64,000 nucleotides of DNA from Marixanthomonas sp002364245 (GTDB lineage: Bacteria; Bacteroidota; Bacteroidia; Flavobacteriales; Flavobacteriaceae). The notes under the pieces are model-generated. The model did no database searches and had not been told where the DNA came from. It saw only the letters and a list, made by a program, of their open reading frames with translations. A program made the position numbers and the translations under genes. The DNA lies in NCBI GenBank assembly GCA_963973455.1, contig CAXAZF010000005.1:124001-188000 (forward strand), in the 5' to 3' direction. Below, one piece after another: positions 58,970 through 64,000 of this stretch (position 1 is the stretch's first letter; every line of letters starts with the position of its first letter).

Positions 58970-60970
58970 ATGAAGAAACTCCTCTTACTTTTTATTTCGG
59001 TTATTTGTTTGTCCAATACACTTACTGCACAAGTTTTAGACCCTGTCTCTTGGGAAGTAACAGTCGAACAGGAAAAAGGTGATGTATATAATGTGTTAAT
59101 GACAGCCACAATTGAAAAAGGATGGCACTTGTACAGTCAAAAACAATTTGGTGAAGAGTTTGAAGGTCCTATTCCTACTGAGTTTGCCTATAATAACTCA
59201 CCAGAAACCTTTACTTTGTTGGGAGAAACCCAAGAACCTGATATCGCACCAATACACGATCCAGTTTTTGATCTTGACGTAATCTTTTTTGAAAATAAAG
59301 CAACCTTTATTCAGCCTATTAAAGTTGTTAATCCTGAAGGGTTAAAGGTTAATATTGAAATTTATTATTCAGTCTGCGACGATGAAAAGTGTTTACCTCC
59401 AGACACCAAAACATTTGAAGTTGATTTAGCATCTGGGAAAGGAAAAAAAGATTTAGCAGAAGTAACTGCAGACGACTTAGAAAAAACAGCTGCATTAACG
59501 ATTGATATTGGCAATAAAGACCAATATAGAACCGAACAAGAAGAAGGGTCTGAGAAAGGGTTTTTAACAATCTTTTTATTGGGGTTTGTAGGAGGTTTAA
59601 TTGCTTTGCTAACACCTTGTGTGTTCCCAATGATTCCGTTAACGGTTTCATTTTTTACCAAAGGCGCCAAAGACAAGAAAAAAGGAATGGTCAATGCAAT
59701 TCTATATGGCCTGTTCATCTTTGCTATATACTTGTTGCTTAGTTTACCTTTTCACTTACTAGATTCATTAGACCCAGAAATACTAAATAATATATCTACT
59801 AACACAACACTGAATATTATCTTTTTTGTGATATTCATGGTATTTGCTTTTTCTTTCTTTGGGTTTTATGAAATTACCCTACCAAATTCTTGGAGTTCAA
59901 AAATGGACAGCAAAGCATCTAGTATTGGTGGTGTTATAGGTATTTTCTTTATGGCATTAACACTTGCTATTGTGTCGTTTTCTTGTACGGGACCTATTTT
60001 GGGGTCTTTGTTGGGAGGCTCGTTGACGAGTGACGGTGGCGCTATGCAACTTACCTTTGGTATGGGAGGTTTTGGTTTGGCATTGGCCTTACCATTTGCA
60101 CTTTTTGCGTTATTTCCAAATTGGCTAAACTCATTACCAAAAAGTGGTGGATGGCTCAATACGGTTAAAGTAGTATTAGGTTTTATTGAATTAGGATTGG
60201 CATTCAAGTTTCTTTCAAATGCAGACTTAGTAGAACACTGGGGACTTTTAAAGCGTGAAATATTTATTGCTATCTGGATACTGTGTGCCTTAGGAATGGT
60301 ATTATATCTTTTTGGTATTATCCGTTTCCCACACGATGGTCCTAAAAAGAAAAGACCACCTATGGGTAATATTTTAGTAGGTGTTATAACCTTTGCATTT
60401 ATGCTTTATTTAATCCCAGGCTTAACTAACTCTAGTTATGCAAACCTTAAATTATTAAGTGGTTTCCCACCACCATTGTTTTATAGCGTGTATGATAAGG
60501 ATACCGATGCACCGTTAGGGCTTGAAGCCTATAAAGACTTAGATAAAGGTCTAGCTGTTGCAAAAGCAGCCGGTAAACCAATTATGATAGATTTTACCGG
60601 TTGGGCGTGTGTAAATTGTCGAAAAATGGAAGAACAGGTGTGGAGCCGTCAAGATATTTTTGAAACAATAAATGAAGAATATGTTTTAATTTCACTTTAT
60701 GTTGATGACAGAAAAGAATTGTCTGATGAACAAAAATTTAACTTTTTAAAACCAAGTGGTGGAGTTAAAAAGATTAAAACAATAGGCGATAAGTGGGCAA
60801 CTTTCCAAACAGTAAATTTTAAAAACAACTCACAACCGTATTATATTTTGATGGACACTGACTTCAACATGTTAAATAAACCTATTGGGTACACACCCAA
60901 TGCAGATGAATATTTATATTGGCTTGAAGAAGGACTTAAAAATTTCTCTAAAGAAAACACTTCAAAATAG
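58970..60970 (+). CDS. dsbD: Thiol:disulfide interchange protein DsbD
   Basis: Carries electrons from cytoplasmic thioredoxin to periplasmic thiol proteins; 666 residues. There is a signal peptide (1-20), then an N-terminal periplasmic domain with the Cys136-Cys141 pair (VCDDEKCLPP). The membrane domain has about eight helices with Cys217 in LLTPCVFPMIPLTVSFF and Cys339 in SFSCTGPILGSLLGG. The C-terminal thioredoxin domain has Cys547-Cys550 in GWACVNCRKMEEQ. All six functional cysteines are present. It follows tilS by 7 bp. Confidence 0.95.
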   Translation: MKKLLLLFISVICLSNTLTAQVLDPVSWEVTVEQEKGDVYNVLMTATIEKGWHLYSQKQFGEEFEGPIPTEFAYNNSPETFTLLGETQEPDIAPIHDPVFDLDVIFFENKATFIQPIKVVNPEGLKVNIEIYYSVCDDEKCLPPDTKTFEVDLASGKGKKDLAEVTADDLEKTAALTIDIGNKDQYRTEQEEGSEKGFLTIFLLGFVGGLIALLTPCVFPMIPLTVSFFTKGAKDKKKGMVNAILYGLFIFAIYLLLSLPFHLLDSLDPEILNNISTNTTLNIIFFVIFMVFAFSFFGFYEITLPNSWSSKMDSKASSIGGVIGIFFMALTLAIVSFSCTGPILGSLLGGSLTSDGGAMQLTFGMGGFGLALALPFALFALFPNWLNSLPKSGGWLNTVKVVLGFIELGLAFKFLSNADLVEHWGLLKREIFIAIWILCALGMVLYLFGIIRFPHDGPKKKRPPMGNILVGVITFAFMLYLIPGLTNSSYANLKLLSGFPPPLFYSVYDKDTDAPLGLEAYKDLDKGLAVAKAAGKPIMIDFTGWACVNCRKMEEQVWSRQDIFETINEEYVLISLYVDDRKELSDEQKFNFLKPSGGVKKIKTIGDKWATFQTVNFKNNSQPYYILMDTDFNMLNKPIGYTPNADEYLYWLEEGLKNFSKENTSK

Positions 60971-60982
60971 GGATAAAAGAAA

Positions 60983-61009
60983 AGCGTCCCGACCTTTCGG
61001 CGGGACGCT
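60983..61009 (+). terminator. Strong hairpin after dsbD
   Basis: AGCGTCCCG and CGGGACGCT (60983-60991 / 61001-61009) form a perfect 9-bp stem with a 9-base loop, 12 bp after the dsbD stop. No T tract follows (AATAACAAACC), so it may stabilise the mRNA end or terminate inefficiently. Confidence 0.6.
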
Positions 61010-61234
61010 AATAACAAACCTAACTTAGTAAATTTTAATATAGTAACGATTTTAATTTTTTATCCCCACAAAAAATTATAATGCAGTTACATATTCACTA
61101 ATACAGTTTCAAATATATTACTTGTTTGTAAGTAAAACCATACGTGCATACACGTATTTTTCAAATAGTATATTTATTCTTAAAAGCTTTTATTCCTATT
61201 GTTTAAGTGGCATTATTCATTTAGTTTTACAGAA

Positions 61235-62221
61235 ATGAGCCAGACAATACAAAAAATAGCAGTTTTAACAAGCGGAGGTGATGCACCCGGCATGAATGCT
61301 GCTATACGTGCCGTAGTAAGAGCTTGTGCTTTCCATAAATTGGAATGTATCGGAATTTTTAGAGGGTATGAAGGCCTTATAGAAGGAGACTTTAAGCCAT
61401 TGGGGCCACGTTCTGTAAAAAATATTATTAATAGAGGAGGAACCTTTTTAAAATCTGCACGTTCAAAAGAGTTTAGATCCAAAGAAGGTAGAAAAAAAGC
61501 TTTTGAGCACTTAAAAAAAGAAAATATTGACGCTTTAGTAGTTATAGGAGGAGACGGAACTTTTACCGGAGCATCTATTTTTACAGAAGAATTTAATTTT
61601 CCTATTGTAGGGCTTCCAGGAACCATAGATAATGATATTTTTGGTACCGATGTGACCATTGGTTATGATACTGCTTTAAATACAGTGGTTGAAGCCATAG
61701 ATAAGATTAGGGATACTGCGAATTCACACAATCGCCTTTTTTTGGTAGAGGTTATGGGTAGAAATGCAGGTAGTATTGCTTTAAATGCAGGTATAGGAGC
61801 GGGAGCTGAAGAAATATTAATACCTGAAGAAAATTTAGGTCACAATCGGTTAATAGAATCCCTTAAACGAAGTAAAAAAGCAGGTAAAACATCAAGTATT
61901 ATTGTTGTTTCTGAAGGTGATCAAATAGGAAAAAACATTTTTAAACTGGCAGATTATATTGAAGAAAACTTAAATGAATATGAAGTACGTGTAACAGTAT
62001 TAGGTCACATTCAACGTGGAGGAGCACCTAGTTGTTACGACCGTGTATTGGCAAGTAGGTTAGGGGTTAGTGCTGTTGATACTTTATTAGATGGTAAAAG
62101 TAATATCATGATTGGCATTTCGCATAACCAAATTACCACCGTGCCTTTTTCCGAAACTATTAAAAGCAGTAATGATCTTGATTTAGAATTGGTGCGCGTA
62201 GCGGATATTGTTTCAACATAA
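61235..62221 (+). CDS. pfkA: 6-phosphofructokinase
   Basis: ATP-dependent glycolytic kinase of 328 residues making fructose 1,6-bisphosphate. IAVLTSGGDAPGMNAAIRAV, RGYEGLIEGDF, ALVVIGGDGTFTGASIF (GGDGT with Gly after it, the ATP type), GLPGTIDNDIFGTDVTIGYD (catalytic Asp) and VEVMGRNAGSIALNAGIGAG are visible. An upstream in-frame TTG at 61199 would add an unrelated dozen residues; the ATG at 61235 (MSQTIQKIAVLTSGG) is the family start. It is upstream of gapA, with a small lipoprotein gene in between. Confidence 0.96.
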   Translation: MSQTIQKIAVLTSGGDAPGMNAAIRAVVRACAFHKLECIGIFRGYEGLIEGDFKPLGPRSVKNIINRGGTFLKSARSKEFRSKEGRKKAFEHLKKENIDALVVIGGDGTFTGASIFTEEFNFPIVGLPGTIDNDIFGTDVTIGYDTALNTVVEAIDKIRDTANSHNRLFLVEVMGRNAGSIALNAGIGAGAEEILIPEENLGHNRLIESLKRSKKAGKTSSIIVVSEGDQIGKNIFKLADYIEENLNEYEVRVTVLGHIQRGGAPSCYDRVLASRLGVSAVDTLLDGKSNIMIGISHNQITTVPFSETIKSSNDLDLELVRVADIVST

Positions 62222-62274
62222 CTTTAGTATCTTGTTGTTGTAAGTAAAAATGAAATTAATTAAAAAACAGTATT

Positions 62275-62622
62275 ATGAAAAAAATATGTCTAATTGTAGG
62301 CTTGACAATTATTTTTTTTTCGTGTTCTAAGGATGACGATGTAAATATTACTAAAGAGAATATAAGCATTTCAAATACCGAAGCCTATGAATATGATTTA
62401 GGTGGATTTGGTGATGAGGATGGTGCTAGAATATCGCAACAAGCTGAACATCATGAAATAAGTGAGTTAAATAGAAATGAGACTATCATCTACACTTATA
62501 AACCCAAGGAAAATTTTTTAGGTTCCGATTTGGTGAAAATTGAAATTATTACTGGTTCTGATGGTTCTAGCTCTGGCAGTGTTTCGAAAATAGTGGAAAT
62601 TAAATTCAATATAACCGAATAA
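62275..62622 (+). CDS. Small lipoprotein of unknown function
   Basis: A 115-residue predicted lipoprotein: signal peptide KKICLIVGLTIIFFSC with lipobox ending in Cys17, followed by acidic SKDDDVN. The acidic rest after Cys suggests surface or outer-membrane placement in Bacteroidota (charged residues just after Cys act as export signal). The remainder (YEYDLGGFGDEDGARISQQA, IIYTYKPKENFLGSDLVKIE) resembles a short Ig-like or bacterial cadherin-like domain fragment. It sits alone between pfkA and gapA. No function can be given. Confidence 0.75.
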   Translation: MKKICLIVGLTIIFFSCSKDDDVNITKENISISNTEAYEYDLGGFGDEDGARISQQAEHHEISELNRNETIIYTYKPKENFLGSDLVKIEIITGSDGSSSGSVSKIVEIKFNITE

Positions 62623-62659
62623 AAACTGCTCAATAGAGTGTATGACTGCAATAACGGCA

Positions 62660-62716
62660 GAATTCCTTATCGGAATTCATGACCTACACCTTTCCGCTTT
62701 TGCGGAAAGGTTTGTG
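62660..62716 (+). terminator. Two consecutive hairpins, second is a terminator
   Basis: First stem GAATTCC / GGAATTC (62660-62678, 5-base loop), second stem CCTTTCCGC / GCGGAAAGG (62689-62710, TTTT loop) followed by TTTGTG. They lie downstream of the small lipoprotein gene and upstream of gapA. Confidence 0.7.
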
Positions 62717-62786
62717 TATATTTAATCTGTAACTTCGGTTATATGCGACCGATAAAGAAATCTTTTAAAGAAAACAAAGAAATAGA

Positions 62787-63782
62787 ATGACAAAAATTGC
62801 AATAAATGGTTTTGGGAGGATAGGAAGAATTGCTTTCCGCATCGCTTCACAACGTGATGATATAGAGATAGTAGCAGTAAATGACTTGGTTGATATTGAC
62901 CATTTAGCTTATTTATTGGAGTTTGATTCCATCCACGGAAGATTTCCAGGTACTGTTTCTGTAGAAAATAATAGCCTAGTTGTTAATGGAAAAAAAATAA
63001 GAGTCACTTCTGAAAAAAATCCTGAAAATTTAAAATGGAATAACGTTGGAGCCGAAATGGTAATCGATTGTACAGGTGTTTTTAAAGAAAAAGATAAAGC
63101 GGGAGCACATCTTAAAGGAGGGGCCAAGAAAGTGGTTATTTCAGCACCTTCAAAATCGGTTCCCATGTTTGTGATGGGTGTAAATCATACCGATGTAAAA
63201 CCAGAAGATAACATTGTTTCAAATGCTTCATGTACTACCAATTGTTTGGCGCCAATGGCAAAATTGATAAACGATAAACTAGGCATTGTAGAAGGGCTAA
63301 TGACAACTGTACACTCCGTTACTGCTTCACAATTTACAGTTGATCAACCTTCAAAAAAGAACTATCGGGTAGGGCGAAATGCCTTGCGAAATATTATTCC
63401 AACAACAACTGGAGCAGCTGTTGCCGTAACAAAAGTGATTCCAGATTTAGAGGGAAAACTAACCGGAATGGCTTTTCGAGTTCCAACCGCAGATGTTTCT
63501 GTGGTAGATTTAACCGTACGAACAAAAAAAAGTGCTACCTATAATGAAGTAAAAGCACTTTTTAAAGAAGCTTCAGAAACCGATTATAAAGGAGTAATAG
63601 GCTATACCGAAAAAGGTGTAGTATCGCAAGACTTTGTAAGTGACCCAAGAACTTCCATTTTCGATGCCGAAGCTGGGATTGCCCTTAATGAAAACTTCTT
63701 TAAGCTCGTGGCCTGGTACGATAACGAATATGCTTATTCTGCAAAATTAATCGAATTGACAGCCCACATTGCAACACTGTAA
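62787..63782 (+). CDS. gapA: Glyceraldehyde-3-phosphate dehydrogenase, type I
   Basis: Glycolytic enzyme of 331 residues converting glyceraldehyde 3-phosphate to 1,3-bisphosphoglycerate. It has NAD-binding INGFGRIGRIAFRIA (6-20) with Asp33 in VNDLVDIDHL indicating NAD preference, catalytic Cys149 in SNASCTTNCLAPM, RGRNALRNIIPTTTGAA-like substrate region, GMAFRVPTADVSVVDLT and the C-terminal VAWYDNEYAYSAKLIEL. It stands behind a terminator and runs 2 bp before the next gene. Confidence 0.97.
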   Translation: MTKIAINGFGRIGRIAFRIASQRDDIEIVAVNDLVDIDHLAYLLEFDSIHGRFPGTVSVENNSLVVNGKKIRVTSEKNPENLKWNNVGAEMVIDCTGVFKEKDKAGAHLKGGAKKVVISAPSKSVPMFVMGVNHTDVKPEDNIVSNASCTTNCLAPMAKLINDKLGIVEGLMTTVHSVTASQFTVDQPSKKNYRVGRNALRNIIPTTTGAAVAVTKVIPDLEGKLTGMAFRVPTADVSVVDLTVRTKKSATYNEVKALFKEASETDYKGVIGYTEKGVVSQDFVSDPRTSIFDAEAGIALNENFFKLVAWYDNEYAYSAKLIELTAHIATL

Positions 63783-63784
63783 GT

Positions 63785-64000
63785 ATGATTTTAATAGCTG
63801 ATGGCGGTTCCACAAAATGTGATTGGATTCTTTTGAATAAAGAGGGAGACGTCATCGAAAAAACGCGTACAGCCGGTTTAAATCCTACAGTGATTTCTCA
63901 AAATGAAATTTTCCAAAGAATTGAGGGGAATGAATCTTTACAAGCCATTTTTAAGACAGTAAAAACTGTCGATTTTTATGGTGCTGGTTGTGGGACAAAA
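63785..64000 (+). CDS. BadF/BadG/BcrA/BcrD ATPase family protein (GlcNAc-kinase-like), N-terminal part
   Basis: Seventy-two residues are visible before the window ends. MILIADGGSTKCDWILLNKE is the phosphate-1 loop of ASKHA kinases in the form of the BadF family and N-acetylglucosamine kinases, followed by TAGLNPTVISQNEIFQRI and VDFYGAGCGTK, the conserved GxxG.G. stretch that ends at base 64000. It starts 2 bp after gapA. Most likely it phosphorylates an amino sugar; the substrate needs the missing part. Confidence 0.8.
   Translation, partial: MILIADGGSTKCDWILLNKEGDVIEKTRTAGLNPTVISQNEIFQRIEGNESLQAIFKTVKTVDFYGAGCGTK

Noticed and set aside
61199..61234. TTG start of pfkA
   Set aside because: The ATG at 61235 begins exactly at the family N-terminus.

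Overview
The window looks like chromosome of a marine member of the Flavobacteriaceae (Bacteroidota). Supporting signs are low GC, A-rich Shine-Dalgarno-poor starts, several TAnnTTTG -7 promoter boxes (two or three with a well-spaced TTG -33 element), flavobacterial families (DUF6952 next to thioredoxin and peroxiredoxin, Wzi-type capsule porin, degenerate RibBA) and Bacteroidota-style gene order. No tRNA, rRNA, CRISPR array or transposase was found.

Bases 1-15523 (+ strand) form a polysaccharide block. It starts with the end of cysN (sulfate activation), three tandem sulfotransferases, a Wzx-type flippase and two GT4 glycosyltransferases. The three UDP-L-FucNAc genes (CapE/FnlA, CapF/FnlB, CapG/FnlC) and a WbuB-like glycosyltransferase follow. 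A PglE-type aminotransferase, a PglF-type membrane 4,6-dehydratase and a Wzi-family outer-membrane barrel end the block.

Bases 15970-35913 (- strand) form a converging second block. Read in the direction of transcription it holds UDP-GalNAcA genes (TviC- and TviB-like), UDP-ManNAcA genes (wecB, wecC), a sugar-isomerase-type cupin, a second flippase, a fourth sulfotransferase and several GT2/GT4 enzymes. It continues with an EpsG-type polymerase, a phosphoglycosyl transferase, a PglD-type acetyltransferase, a second phosphoglycosyl transferase, a PHP-type tyrosine phosphatase, Wza and Wzc. Together the blocks describe a Wzx/Wzy-type surface polysaccharide built from acidic and deoxy-amino sugars and probably sulfated. 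The bacillosamine-type pathway is split between the two strands (pglE, pglF on +; pglD and PglC-like genes on -). This locus shows signs of recombination: a truncated glycosyltransferase tail at 27270-27512, an inverted-pair repeat array at 20139-20955, and a related repeat apparently inserted in frame in a glycosyltransferase gene at 23463-23490.

Bases 36000-64000 are mostly core genes: lysA, a KdnA-like aminotransferase, ribB with a degenerate GTP cyclohydrolase half, an LptF/G permease, LolA-like carrier, ftsK, a frameshifted membrane protein, a VWA protein with three tandem repeats and dgkA. Next come a thiol peroxidase lacking the usual resolving cysteine, a DUF6952/thioredoxin/peroxiredoxin operon, nhaC, a Cys/Met-metabolism lyase divergent from an Lrp regulator, lpdA and pabB. 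The last genes are a SatD-like regulator paired with DUF3307, tilS, dsbD, pfkA, a small lipoprotein, gapA and the start of a BadF-type kinase. The SatD-like gene has the layout of a class III nucleotide cyclase plus a helix-turn-helix and sits behind a perfect 24-bp palindrome. It is the least understood module here.
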